A DNA stretch of 64,000 nt. It comes from an uncultured Pseudoflavonifractor sp. (lineage in GTDB: Bacteria > Bacillota > Clostridia > Oscillospirales > Oscillospiraceae). Shown here piece by piece: positions 33,596 to 42,220 of the stretch. The stretch spans positions 1 through 64,000 of the forward strand of contig NZ_CALXEG010000010.1 in the NCBI RefSeq assembly GCF_944387275.1, written 5' to 3'. The notes beneath the pieces were generated by a model that saw only the letters and a list, made by a program, of their open reading frames with translations, made no database searches and was not told the DNA's origin. Position 1 is the first letter of the stretch. Each line of letters starts with the position of its first letter. The position numbers and the translations under genes were made by a program.

Positions 33596-35086
33596 TTGAA
33601 CAGAAAAAAGGAAAAGAATCAGGAGCGCTCCGCGCCCCGGAAGGTCCACCTCTGGAGCTCCCTCCAGACAAAATTCGCCCTGACCTACATCGCGGTCATC
33701 GCGGCGGTGCTGGTGCTGCTCAACACCTACCCCCTCCTGGCCTCCCGGGAGCTGGTGGAGACCTCCAAACAGACCGCCCTCCAGAGCCAGGCGTCCCTGA
33801 TTTCCTCGGCATTGTCCAGCCTGCGCACCATGACCTACGACGGCGCCGACGGCGTCTTTCAGGAGCTGCGGCTCCAGGACAACGTGGACCTGGCCCGCAT
33901 CCGCATCCTGGTGACCGACGCGGCGGGCATGATCATCTACGACACCGGCGAGACCGGCGCCACCATCGGCCGGTATGCCCTGGTGGGCGAGGTGGTCACC
34001 GCCCTCAAGGGCCAGGGCTACGACGTGTTCACCTGCCAGTACCGGGACGGGGTGTTCCGCAACCGGGCCGCCGCCCCGGTGGTGTACCGGGGGTCCATCA
34101 TCGGCGCCGTGTGCCTCTATGAGTACGACGCCGACCAGGGGGCCCTGCTCTCCGGGGTCCAGCGGAACCTGGGCCGGATCTCCGTGATCATCTGCCTGGT
34201 GGCCCTGCTGCTGAGCGCGGTGTTCTCCCGGGCCCTCACCCGGCGGATGGGCACCCTGCTCAAAGCCATCCGCATCGTGCGGGAGGGCGAGTACAGCCAC
34301 CGGGTCCAGCTGGGGGGACACGACGAGCTGGCCCTGCTGGCTGACGAGTTTGACCAGCTGACCGGCCGCCTCCAGACCACGGAGGAGGTGCGCCGCCGCT
34401 TTGTGTCCGACGCCTCCCACGAGCTGAAGACCCCGCTGGCCTCCATCCGCCTGCTCACCGACTCCATCCTCCAGTCCGACCACATGGACCCGGAGACAGG
34501 GAAGGAGTTCGTCAGCGACATCGGCGAGGAGGCCGAGCGGCTCACCCGCATCACCGAAAAGCTGCTCACCCTCACCCGTATGGACAACGCCGCCCCGGTC
34601 CACACCGAGCCGGTGGATGTGAAATACGTAGTGGAGAAGGTGGAGCACATGCTCTCGCCTCTGGCAAAGGCGGTGGACGTGACGCTGCTGTGCCGGCTGG
34701 ACGAGGGCTGCTTTGTCCGGGCTACCCAGGACGACATCTACCAGATCGCCTTCAACCTGATGGAAAACGCCATCAAGTACAACCTGCCCCAGGGCACCGT
34801 GACGGTGACGCTGTTCGTCCGTGGAAAGAGCGTCCTCCTCCGGGTGGAGGACACCGGCGTGGGCATCCCGGAGGAGGATCTGCCCAAGGTGTTCGACCGG
34901 TTCTACCGGGTTGACAAGGCCCGCTCCCGGGAGGCGGGCGGCACCGGCCTGGGCCTGTCCATCGTGCGGGACACCGCCCGGCAGCACGGCGGCTCTGTGA
35001 CCGTCCGCCGCCGGGACCCGGAGCCGGGCACCTGCTTTGAGGTCGTGTTTCCGCTCTGTCAGCCGGAAGGGGGGAGCGAGCAGTGA
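33596..35086 (+). CDS. HAMP-domain sensor histidine kinase
   Basis: A 496-residue membrane kinase. Helices near residues 32-50 and 192-215 bound an extracytoplasmic sensor (about 52-190). HAMP follows (about 215-268, with RIVREGEYSHRVQLGGHDELALLADEFDQL), then HisKA with SHELKTPLASIR (phosphoacceptor H275) and the ATPase domain with NLMENAIKYN, DTGVGIPEEDLPKVFDRFYRVD and GTGLGLSIV. No response regulator gene is adjacent, which is unusual for this class. It starts at TTG 33596 with GAGGAGG 8 nt upstream and overlaps the GerMN gene by 4 nt. Confidence 0.93.
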   Translation: MNRKKEKNQERSAPRKVHLWSSLQTKFALTYIAVIAAVLVLLNTYPLLASRELVETSKQTALQSQASLISSALSSLRTMTYDGADGVFQELRLQDNVDLARIRILVTDAAGMIIYDTGETGATIGRYALVGEVVTALKGQGYDVFTCQYRDGVFRNRAAAPVVYRGSIIGAVCLYEYDADQGALLSGVQRNLGRISVIICLVALLLSAVFSRALTRRMGTLLKAIRIVREGEYSHRVQLGGHDELALLADEFDQLTGRLQTTEEVRRRFVSDASHELKTPLASIRLLTDSILQSDHMDPETGKEFVSDIGEEAERLTRITEKLLTLTRMDNAAPVHTEPVDVKYVVEKVEHMLSPLAKAVDVTLLCRLDEGCFVRATQDDIYQIAFNLMENAIKYNLPQGTVTVTLFVRGKSVLLRVEDTGVGIPEEDLPKVFDRFYRVDKARSREAGGTGLGLSIVRDTARQHGGSVTVRRRDPEPGTCFEVVFPLCQPEGGSEQ

Positions 35087-36024
35087 GACAGTGTGATTTG
35101 CGCCGGAACAGCGGTCTGCTGCTGGTCCTGTGGACCGGCCTGCTGCTCCTGTCGGCCTGCGCCCTGGTGGAGAGCGGGGAGGAGACCCAGCCCCAGGGGG
35201 CCTACAAGGTCTACTACGCGGTGACCGGGGAGGAGGCCACGGTCCAGGCGGTGGACTGGGAGTACCATGTCCCCTCCGGCGAGGACACCGCCTCCGCCCT
35301 GGCGGAGCTGGTGCTCTCCCAGCCCGAGACCCCCGGCCTGACCTCGCCCGCCCCCTCGGGCACCCGGCTGCTCTCCTGCCAGCTGGAGGAGGGGCAGCTG
35401 CGGCTGGACCTGTCCGAGCAGTACGGCGGCCTGTCCGGCGTGGATCTGACAGTGGCCAACTCCTGCCTCACCCTCACCCTGTGCCAGCTGGAGGGGGTGG
35501 AGGAGGTGTACATCACCGTGGAGGGGGAGGCCATCCCCTACCAGACCCTGCGGGCCATGGGCACGGACGACGTGCTCCTGCCCGGCACAGGGGAGGGAGA
35601 GCTGACCGTGGCGGTGGGGCTGTGCTTCCCCAGGGCCGACGGCAGCGGCCTGGGGGTGGAGTACCGCGACGTGGTGCAGAACGAGGGGGACACCATGGCC
35701 AGCGCCGTGTTTTCCGCCCTGCTGGAGGGCCCCCGGTACCGGGAGCTGACCAGCCTGATGCCCGAGGACACCAAGTTGCGGGGCATCTCGGTGGAGGGCG
35801 GCGTGTGCACCGTGAACCTGTCGCCCGAGTTTCTCGCCGCGCTGCCGGAGGACGAGCAGTCGGCCCGGCTGCTGCTCTACTCCATCGTCAACACCCTGTG
35901 CATGCAGGAGGACCTGTCCATCAGCACCGTGCAGATCCTGGCCGATGGCCACGCCATTGAGTCCATCGGCGGCGTGCCGGCCTCCGTGCCCCTGGAGCCG
36001 GACTGGACGCTGCTGGAGTCTTGA
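35083..36024 (+). CDS. GerMN-domain lipoprotein
   Basis: A 313-residue membrane-anchored protein. The N-terminus has a hydrophobic stretch ending in the lipobox LLSAC (residues about 20-25). Two GerMN domains follow (about 40-160 and 170-305), each with the strand pattern seen in [19 protein letters not shown] and [16 protein letters not shown]. GerM of Bacillus acts in spore peptidoglycan and germination; in many Firmicutes a GerMN lipoprotein is paired with a two-component kinase, as here. The start is GTG 35083, overlapping the kinase gene by 4 nt. Confidence 0.88.
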   Translation: MRQCDLRRNSGLLLVLWTGLLLLSACALVESGEETQPQGAYKVYYAVTGEEATVQAVDWEYHVPSGEDTASALAELVLSQPETPGLTSPAPSGTRLLSCQLEEGQLRLDLSEQYGGLSGVDLTVANSCLTLTLCQLEGVEEVYITVEGEAIPYQTLRAMGTDDVLLPGTGEGELTVAVGLCFPRADGSGLGVEYRDVVQNEGDTMASAVFSALLEGPRYRELTSLMPEDTKLRGISVEGGVCTVNLSPEFLAALPEDEQSARLLLYSIVNTLCMQEDLSISTVQILADGHAIESIGGVPASVPLEPDWTLLES

Positions 36025-36049
36025 CAGAGTCCCACCGGGCGTGTAGGAT
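36021..36049 (+). promoter_or_regulatory. Promoter of the metY-type gene
   Basis: Consensus TTGACA (36021-36026, overlapping the GerMN stop), 17-bp spacer, TAGGAT (36044-36049). No SAM riboswitch seen in the 90-nt leader. Confidence 0.6.
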
Positions 36050-36136
36050 ATTCCTGTTACAAAATGCCAACGCAGGGCCGGGAACCAGGCCCGCCGCCGG
36101 ACAGACGGCTTACCCAAGAAAAAGGAGAGCATGACC

Positions 36137-37420
36137 ATGAGTGACTACCGTATGAGCACCAACTGCATCCACGCCGGATATCGCCCCGGAAACGGCGAGC
36201 CCCGGAATATTCCCATTATCCAGTCCACCACCTTCCGGTACGCCACCGGCGAGCAGATGGGCGCCCTCTTTGATCTGGAGGCCAGCGGCTACTTCTATAC
36301 CCGCCTCCAGAACCCCACCAACGACCACGTGGCGGCCAAGATCTGCGCCCTGGAGGGCGGCACGGCGGCCATGCTCACCTCCTCCGGCCAGGCGGCCAAC
36401 TTCTACGCGGTGTTCAACATCGCCTCCTGCGGCGACCACGTGGTGGCCTCCTCCGCCATCTACGGCGGCACCTTCAATCTCTTCGCCGTCACCATGAAGC
36501 GGATGGGCGTGGAGTTCACCTTTGTGGACCCGGACTGCTCCGAGGAGGAGCTGGAGGCCGCCTTCAAGCCCAACACCAAGGCTGTGTTCGGCGAGACCAT
36601 CGCCAACCCCGCCCTCACCGTGCTGGACATCGAGAAGTTCGCCAAGGCGGCCCACGCCCACGGCGTGCCCCTCATTGTGGACAACACCTTCCCCACCCCT
36701 GTGAACTGCCGCCCCTTTGAGTGGGGCGCCGACATCGTCACCCACTCCACCACCAAGTACATGGACGGCCACGCCAACGCGGTGGGCGGCGCCATTGTGG
36801 ACTCGGGCAAGTTCGACTGGATGGCCCACGCCGACAAGTTCCCCGGCCTGACCACCCCCGACGAGAGCTACCACGGCATCACCTACGCCGAGAAGTTCGG
36901 CAAGGAGGGCGCCTACATCACCAAGGCCACCGCCCAGCTCATGCGGGACTTCGGCTCCATCCCCTCTCCCCAGAACTGCTATTACCTGAACATCGGCCTG
37001 GAGACCCTGCCCCTGCGGATGAAGCAGCACTGCTCCAACGCTCTGGCCGTGGCCCAGTATCTCCAGGGCCACGAGAAGGTGGCATGGGTCAAGTACCCCG
37101 GCCTGGAGGGGGACCAGTACCACGCCATGGCCGCCAAGTACATGCCCAATGGTACCTGCGGCGTGGTGTCCTTCGGCGTGAAGGGCGGCCGCGCGGCGGC
37201 CTCCAAGTTCATGGCCGGGCTGGAGCTGGCCTCCATCGCCACCCACGTGGCCGACGCCAAGACCTGCGTGCTCCACCCCGCCTCCACCACCCACCGGCAG
37301 ATGAACGACGCCGAGCTGGCTGCCGCCGGTGTGTCTCCCGACCTGGTGCGCCTGTCCGTGGGCATCGAGGACCCCGCCGACATCCTGGCCGACGTGGAGA
37401 AGGCCCTGGCCGGCGTGTAA
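36137..37420 (+). CDS. metY: O-acetylhomoserine sulfhydrylase (aminocarboxypropyltransferase)
   Basis: A 427-residue PLP enzyme of the Cys/Met metabolism class that makes homocysteine from O-acetylhomoserine and sulfide. The N-terminus has CIHAGYRP and IIQSTTFRY; YTRLQNPTNDHVAAKICALEGG is the cofactor-phosphate region; STTKYMDGHANAVGG contains the PLP lysine; GVVSFGVKGGRAAASKFM and the HPASTTHRQ motif follow. The length and the long insertion around residues 230-275 separate it from cystathionine gamma-synthase/lyase. ATG 36137 has AGGAG 9 nt upstream; ATG 36131 is also possible. Homocysteine made here could feed the metF-metH genes 10 kb away. Confidence 0.9.
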   Translation: MSDYRMSTNCIHAGYRPGNGEPRNIPIIQSTTFRYATGEQMGALFDLEASGYFYTRLQNPTNDHVAAKICALEGGTAAMLTSSGQAANFYAVFNIASCGDHVVASSAIYGGTFNLFAVTMKRMGVEFTFVDPDCSEEELEAAFKPNTKAVFGETIANPALTVLDIEKFAKAAHAHGVPLIVDNTFPTPVNCRPFEWGADIVTHSTTKYMDGHANAVGGAIVDSGKFDWMAHADKFPGLTTPDESYHGITYAEKFGKEGAYITKATAQLMRDFGSIPSPQNCYYLNIGLETLPLRMKQHCSNALAVAQYLQGHEKVAWVKYPGLEGDQYHAMAAKYMPNGTCGVVSFGVKGGRAAASKFMAGLELASIATHVADAKTCVLHPASTTHRQMNDAELAAAGVSPDLVRLSVGIEDPADILADVEKALAGV

Positions 37421-37434
37421 ACTGAAACTGAGAA

Positions 37435-37469
37435 AATCCCCCTCCTGCACACAGCGCGGGAGGGGGATT
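37435..37469 (+). terminator. Terminator after metY
   Basis: 14-nt arms AATCCCCCTCCTGC and GCGGGAGGGGGATT with an ACAGC-containing loop. Confidence 0.75.
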
Positions 37470-37488
37470 CACGCAATAGGGAAAATCT

Positions 37489-38007
37489 ATGAGGATGATA
37501 GGGATGGACCTGTTTTCAAAATACAGAGCGCTGAACATAGACGGCAGACTGATTTCTCTTGCATATGAGGAACGCGCAGAGCCCTATTTCTGCTACCCTG
37601 TGAATGCCAGAGTGATTGGCTTTGAAGGCTGCATATTGTATTGTTTCCTGCCTGAATATGGGGATATGGTCTTTGCGTCAAATCCCGAGAGTTGTGCGGA
37701 TAAAAATGTCTATCCCCTTGCAGCAGACTTTAAGGATTTTATGCGGCTGATTCTGGCATGCGGTTCCGCCAATCCGGTTGAACAGATTGTATGGATGAAT
37801 AAACAGCAGTTTGAGCAGCACTTACAGAGCGAAAGAGAAGCGCAGACACCGGAGCAGAGAGAGCTGATGTCCTTTCTGGCCCATGAGTTGAGCCTTACGC
37901 CCATGGAAAATCCCTTTGAATATGTAAAGTCATTGCAGTCAGAGTTTGATGACAGCAAAGTCCAATACAGTGATGAATACTACGATGTTCTTGGAATTGA
38001 GAGATAG
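37489..38007 (+). CDS. Hypothetical protein, SMI1/KNR4 (SUKH)-like in appearance
   Basis: A 172-residue soluble protein of clearly lower GC than its neighbours. It contains YFCYPVNARVIGFEG, YCFLPEYGDMVFASNPESC and FMRLILACGSANPVEQIVWM, a strand-helix pattern that reminds me of SMI1/KNR4-type proteins, many of which are immunity proteins for contact-dependent toxins. That link is inference; no toxin gene is near. The ATG at 37504 has GAGG 9 nt upstream and may be the true start; 37489 and 37495 are alternatives. It sits alone between two terminators, without an evident promoter of its own. Confidence 0.75.
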   Translation: MRMIGMDLFSKYRALNIDGRLISLAYEERAEPYFCYPVNARVIGFEGCILYCFLPEYGDMVFASNPESCADKNVYPLAADFKDFMRLILACGSANPVEQIVWMNKQQFEQHLQSEREAQTPEQRELMSFLAHELSLTPMENPFEYVKSLQSEFDDSKVQYSDEYYDVLGIER

Positions 38008-38069
38008 TTTCCGCCTTTACAATCCCTTTTTTGTCGGCTGAAAAAGCTGAGCAGGAGATGACCATAAAA

Positions 38070-38103
38070 CGAGGGGCCCCGCCGGTACCGGCGGGGCCTC
38101 GCG
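38070..38103. terminator. Terminator shared by the hypothetical gene and the hydratase gene
   Basis: A near-perfect GC-rich palindrome, GAGGCCCCGCCGGTACCGG continuing to its complement, with T-rich tails on both strands. Confidence 0.8.
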
Positions 38104-38115
38104 CTTTTGCTTTAT

Positions 38116-40365
38116 TTACTTGGCATAGTAGTTGATCAGGCAGCCCGCCAGCACGATATCCCGCTCCTCGCGGGTCATGCCGGGCAGGCGGAGGGTGACG
38201 GTGCGCTCCTGGCCGTTCTGGATGAGGGTGGCCTCCACGGTCTCGTCCATAGACTCCAGCACCTTCCGGATGCCGGGCAGCCACAGCTTGTCTCCGGGCT
38301 GGACGTTCCAGTCCTTCACATCGTCGGCCACAAAGGGCAGCATGCCCCAGTTGACCACGTTGGAGCGGTAGCGCTTGGTGGCGTACTCAGCGGCCAGGTT
38401 GGCGCAGCCGCCCAGCACGCGCTGGCAGGAGGCGGCCTGCTCCCGGGCGGAGCCGTCGCCGGGCTTGAGGGCCATGACAAAGGTGCCCAGGCCGGTGGTG
38501 CGGCCGTCCCGGCCGCCCAGGGCCTCCACAACGGCGGCGTCCTCCGGGTTCTTCCGCCGCAGCAGCTCCACCTCCTGGACCGCCTTGGCACGGGGGACGT
38601 ACTGGGGGTCCTTGCGGCTCAGGGCGAACTGGGAGAGCTTGATGGGGTTGGAGCGGTAGGAGGAGGTCTCGCCGGAGGGGATGAGCTCGTCGGTGGTGGT
38701 CACCGGGTCATAGATAGCGGCGGCGGCGGTGAGGAGCAGGTTTTCCGGCATGGGGATCTGCTCGGGCCAGTCGGCGATGTTGGGGCCAAAGACCAGCTCG
38801 GTCTCGGGCTGGGGATGGCCCACGCCGAAGTACACCCGGGCCTTGTAGGCGGAGTCGTCGTAGTGGTAGGGCTCGTTGGCGGGATCAGCGGGCACGTCGG
38901 GCAGCTCGGTGGCGGCGGTGAGCACGCCGCCGTTGAGGGCGGTGGCCGCGATGGAGCGGGCGTCCATCAGGGCCACGTAGGCTACCTGGCCGTCGGCGGG
39001 CTTAGAGCCCTCCCGGTTGGGGAAGTTGCGGGTGGAGTGGCGGATGGAGAAGGCGCCGTTGGCGGGCACGTCGCCTGCGCCGAAGCAGGGGCCGCAGAAG
39101 CAAGAGCGGATGGACGCGCCGGCGGCCATCAGGTCGGCGATGTAGCCCTGCTTGGTCAGCTCCAGGTTGATGGGCATGGAGCCGGGGTAGCAGGAGAGCC
39201 AGAAGGCGTCGGAGCCGATGGCGTGGCCCTTGAGGATCTGGGCGGCCCGGACCAGGTTCTGGTAGGTGCCGCCGGAGCAGCCGGCGATGACGCCCTGGTC
39301 CACGTGGAACTGGCCGTCCTGGATCTTCTTGGTGAGGGAGGGCGCGCCGTTCTTCAGTTCCAGCTGGCGCACCGCGTCCTCCTCCACCTGGTGGAGCAGG
39401 TCGGCCATGTTGGCCTTGAACTCCTTGATGGTGAAGGCGTTGGAGGGGTGGAAGGGCAGGGCGATCATGGGCTCCATGGCGGACAGGTCCACCTCGATGA
39501 CGCCGTCGTACCAGGCGCCGTCGGCAGGGGCCTGGGCCTGGTAGGCGTCGCCCCGGCCCAGGATGCCCAGGTATTCCTTCACGGTCTCGTCAGTGCTCCA
39601 CACGGAGGATAGGCAGGCGGTCTCGGTGGTCATTACGTCGATGCCGCAGCGGTAGTCCATGGACAGGTTCTTCACGCCGGGGCCGAAGAACTCCATCACC
39701 GCGTTCTTCACCGCGCCGATCTTGAAGGTGGCGCCGATGAGGGCCAGGGCCACGTCCTGGGGGCCCACGCCGGGGCGGGGCGCGCCGGTGAGGTGGATGG
39801 CGATGACCCTGGGGTAGGCGATATCGTAGGTCTTGCACAGCAGCTGGCGGGCCAGCTCGGGGCCGCCCTCGCCGATGGCCATGCAGCCGTAGGCGCCGTA
39901 GCGGGTGTGGGAGTCGGAGCCCAGGATCATCCGGCCGGGGGCGGCGTACCGCTCCCGCATGTAGGAGTGGATGACGGCCTGGTGGGCGGGGACGAACTCG
40001 CCGCCGTACTTCTTGGCGGCGGACAGGCCGAACACGTGGTCGTCCTCATTGATGGTGCCGCCCACGGCGCACAGGGAGTTGTGGCAGTTGGTGAGTACGT
40101 AGGGCAGGGGGAACTCCTTCATGCCGGAGGCGCGGGCGGTCTGGATGATGCCCACGTAGGTGATATCATGGGAGGCCATGGCGTCGAATTTCAGCTTCAG
40201 TTCGGCCATGTTGCCGGCGGTGTTGTGGGCCTTGAGGATGTGATAGGCCATAGTGCCGGATTTGGCCAGCTGAGGCGCGGGCAGGCCGGCGGCCGCACCC
40301 TCGGCCTCGGAGAGGAAGCCGCCGTCCCGATAGTAGACGCCGGAGAGAGTCAGTTTGATGCTCAT
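38116..40365 (-). CDS. Aconitase-family hydratase
   Basis: A 749-residue 4Fe-4S hydro-lyase of the aconitase superfamily. Substrate segments seen are LPYVLTNCHNSL, ILGSDSHTRYGAYG (the conserved GSDSHT loop, about residue 150) and RNFPNREG (about 445). The likely cluster ligands are C363 in AGCSGG and C424 and C427 in CFCGPCFG, spaced as in aconitase. The C-terminal swivelling domain is from about 560 on. It differs from AcnA and AcnB in overall sequence, and such enzymes are often annotated only as hydratase, so citrate/isocitrate is likely but not certain. ATG 40365 has GGAGG 7 nt upstream. Confidence 0.88.
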   Translation of the reverse strand: MSIKLTLSGVYYRDGGFLSEAEGAAAGLPAPQLAKSGTMAYHILKAHNTAGNMAELKLKFDAMASHDITYVGIIQTARASGMKEFPLPYVLTNCHNSLCAVGGTINEDDHVFGLSAAKKYGGEFVPAHQAVIHSYMRERYAAPGRMILGSDSHTRYGAYGCMAIGEGGPELARQLLCKTYDIAYPRVIAIHLTGAPRPGVGPQDVALALIGATFKIGAVKNAVMEFFGPGVKNLSMDYRCGIDVMTTETACLSSVWSTDETVKEYLGILGRGDAYQAQAPADGAWYDGVIEVDLSAMEPMIALPFHPSNAFTIKEFKANMADLLHQVEEDAVRQLELKNGAPSLTKKIQDGQFHVDQGVIAGCSGGTYQNLVRAAQILKGHAIGSDAFWLSCYPGSMPINLELTKQGYIADLMAAGASIRSCFCGPCFGAGDVPANGAFSIRHSTRNFPNREGSKPADGQVAYVALMDARSIAATALNGGVLTAATELPDVPADPANEPYHYDDSAYKARVYFGVGHPQPETELVFGPNIADWPEQIPMPENLLLTAAAAIYDPVTTTDELIPSGETSSYRSNPIKLSQFALSRKDPQYVPRAKAVQEVELLRRKNPEDAAVVEALGGRDGRTTGLGTFVMALKPGDGSAREQAASCQRVLGGCANLAAEYATKRYRSNVVNWGMLPFVADDVKDWNVQPGDKLWLPGIRKVLESMDETVEATLIQNGQERTVTLRLPGMTREERDIVLAGCLINYYAK

Positions 40366-40460
40366 GGACGTACCTCCAATATCTTGTGGATTTTGAAATG
40401 GTTTTGCAGGCAGAGAACCGAGAACTTGTGTGACATCAGTTCGCTGATTCAATAAATATT

Positions 40461-40489
40461 ATCATACCAAAGCGGCGGGGAAAGTGCAA
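40461..40489 (-). promoter_or_regulatory. Promoter of the hydratase gene
   Basis: Minus strand TTGCAC (40484-40489), 17-bp spacer, TATGAT (40461-40466), leaving a leader of about 90 nt. Confidence 0.6.
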
Positions 40490-40583
40490 GCGGCAGGGGT
40501 GGGAAAATGCGGATTTCCCCGGGACGCCGTCAGGACATATAAAAAATGTAAAAATTTATGTCAACCTTTTTGACCCAAATCCA

Positions 40584-40612
40584 TTGACGGACAGAAGGGG
40601 ATTCGGTAGAAT
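40584..40612 (+). promoter_or_regulatory. Promoter of the amidase gene
   Basis: TTGACG (40584-40589), 17-bp spacer, TAGAAT (40607-40612). Confidence 0.7.
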
Positions 40613-40682
40613 AATAGGGAACGTGTGCCGGTGCCCCTGAGGCCCGGAATGAGATAGGTTTACAGAGGATAAGGAGTTCCCC

Positions 40683-42167
40683 ATGAGACAGACAAAGAGA
40701 GCGGCTGCATTTCTGCTGATGCTGGCCCTGCTGGTATCCTTCCTGCCGGTCCAGGCGGCGGGGCCCAACGGGCTGCTGAATATCGAGGTACATAACGAGT
40801 CCGCGGGGCGCTACGAGCCCCAGCAGGCGGAGAAGGTGAACATCAGCCTGGACGGGACGGTCATCGACCTGACGGGCGACGTGCCCGGCCTGGCGCTGGG
40901 CGGGCGCACCATGGTGCCCATCCGCACGGTGGCCGAGGCTCTGGGGGCCACGGTGCTCTGGCCTCAGGGGAGCAACCAGGTCATCCTGCGCAAGGGGGTG
41001 GACACCATCGTGCTCACCCTGGGCTCGGCCAACGCGGTGGTCAACGGCAAGGTGGAGCCCCTGCCCGACGGCGTGCCCGCCTGTGTGGTGAAGTGCCAGG
41101 GGGTGGAGCGGACCATGGTGCCTCTGCGGTTCGTGTCCGAGCAGCTGGGCGCCCAGGTGGACTGGGACCAGGAGACCTTTACCGCCATCATCATCAGCGG
41201 GGAGAACGACACGGCCTACATCACCCGCATCCAGGCCGACTATGACCGCCAGACCGTGTTCATTGAGACGGACCGGAAGCTGGAGTACCGGGTCACCGAC
41301 GGCAGCGGCAAGGTGACCCTGGACGTCCTGGGCGCGGAGCTGTCGGCGGGGTTCCCCGGCACCATCCCGGTGGACAACGACTTTATCGCCACGGTCCGCT
41401 ACGCCCAGCACGGCTCCGATTTGTACGAGGGGTATGACCACGTGGTGCGGGTGGAGCTGACCCTGGCCGACGGCGTCACCCGGGAGAAGAACCTGACCAT
41501 CGAGCAGCAGGACGACGGTATCCTCATCACGGCCTTCCGGCCCCAGGAGGAGGCGCCCCAGGTGCCGGATACCCCGGCGGAGGAGCCCACCGACCCGGTG
41601 AACCCGTCCAACCCCATCGACCCGTCCCGCCGGACCGTGGTCATCGACCCGGGCCACGGCGGCACCAGCAGCGGCGCGGTGTACGAGGGCATCCTGGAGA
41701 AGGACCTGACCCTGCCCATCTCCCTGAAGCTGGCCGCTCTGCTGAAGGCGGCGGGGTACAACGTGGTCATGACCCGCTCCACCGACGTGTATGTGGGATT
41801 GTACGAGCGGGCGGACATCGCCAACAGCGTGGACGCGGATATCTTTGTCTCCATCCACGCCAATGCCTTTGACGACCCGTCGGTCAACGGCCTCATCACC
41901 TACTACCACCCCTCCAGCGGACGGGGCAAGCGGCTGGCCCAGGCCATCCAGACCCCGGCCTGCCAGGCCACCGGCGCCAAGAACCGGAACATCGCCTCGG
42001 CGGACTTCGTGGTCCTGCGGGAGACCGACATGTGCGCCGTGCTGGTGGAGACCGGCTTTATGACCAACCACGACGAGCTGATGAAGCTCAACACCAGCTC
42101 CTATCAGGACAAGCTGGCCCAGGGCATCGCCCAGGGTATCATCAACTACCTGAACACGCTGGGCTGA
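40683..42167 (+). CDS. N-acetylmuramoyl-L-alanine amidase with stalk and AMIN domains
   Basis: A secreted 494-residue zinc amidase that cleaves the bond between MurNAc and L-Ala in peptidoglycan. A signal peptide (1-25, ending PVQAA) is followed by a copper-amine-oxidase-like stalk domain (about 55-180, with GRTMVPIRTVAEALGATVLW and TMVPLRFVSEQLGAQVDW), an AMIN-type domain (about 180-285), a Pro/Asn linker (295-318) and Amidase_3 (about 318-492). Metal and catalytic residues are in VIDPGHGG, EGILEKDL, SIHANAF and VETGFMTN. AGGATAAGGAGTTCCCC precedes the ATG. It probably works in cell separation or wall remodelling. Confidence 0.94.
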   Translation: MRQTKRAAAFLLMLALLVSFLPVQAAGPNGLLNIEVHNESAGRYEPQQAEKVNISLDGTVIDLTGDVPGLALGGRTMVPIRTVAEALGATVLWPQGSNQVILRKGVDTIVLTLGSANAVVNGKVEPLPDGVPACVVKCQGVERTMVPLRFVSEQLGAQVDWDQETFTAIIISGENDTAYITRIQADYDRQTVFIETDRKLEYRVTDGSGKVTLDVLGAELSAGFPGTIPVDNDFIATVRYAQHGSDLYEGYDHVVRVELTLADGVTREKNLTIEQQDDGILITAFRPQEEAPQVPDTPAEEPTDPVNPSNPIDPSRRTVVIDPGHGGTSSGAVYEGILEKDLTLPISLKLAALLKAAGYNVVMTRSTDVYVGLYERADIANSVDADIFVSIHANAFDDPSVNGLITYYHPSSGRGKRLAQAIQTPACQATGAKNRNIASADFVVLRETDMCAVLVETGFMTNHDELMKLNTSSYQDKLAQGIAQGIINYLNTLG

Positions 42168-42174
42168 TTTCTTC

Positions 42175-42214
42175 AAAAAAGTACCGTCGGGCAGCTGCCC
42201 GGCGGTACTTTTTT
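42175..42214. terminator. Bidirectional terminator between the amidase gene and gatB
   Basis: Arms AAAAAAGTACCGTCGGGCAG and CTGCCCGGCGGTACTTTTTT, one mismatch, with A/T runs on both sides. Confidence 0.92.
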
Positions 42215-42220
42215 GTGCTG

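Noticed and set aside
36025-36136. SAM riboswitch before metY
   Set aside because: The 90-nt leader is too short and lacks the kink-turn and core of the S-box; the metF leader was checked with the same result.
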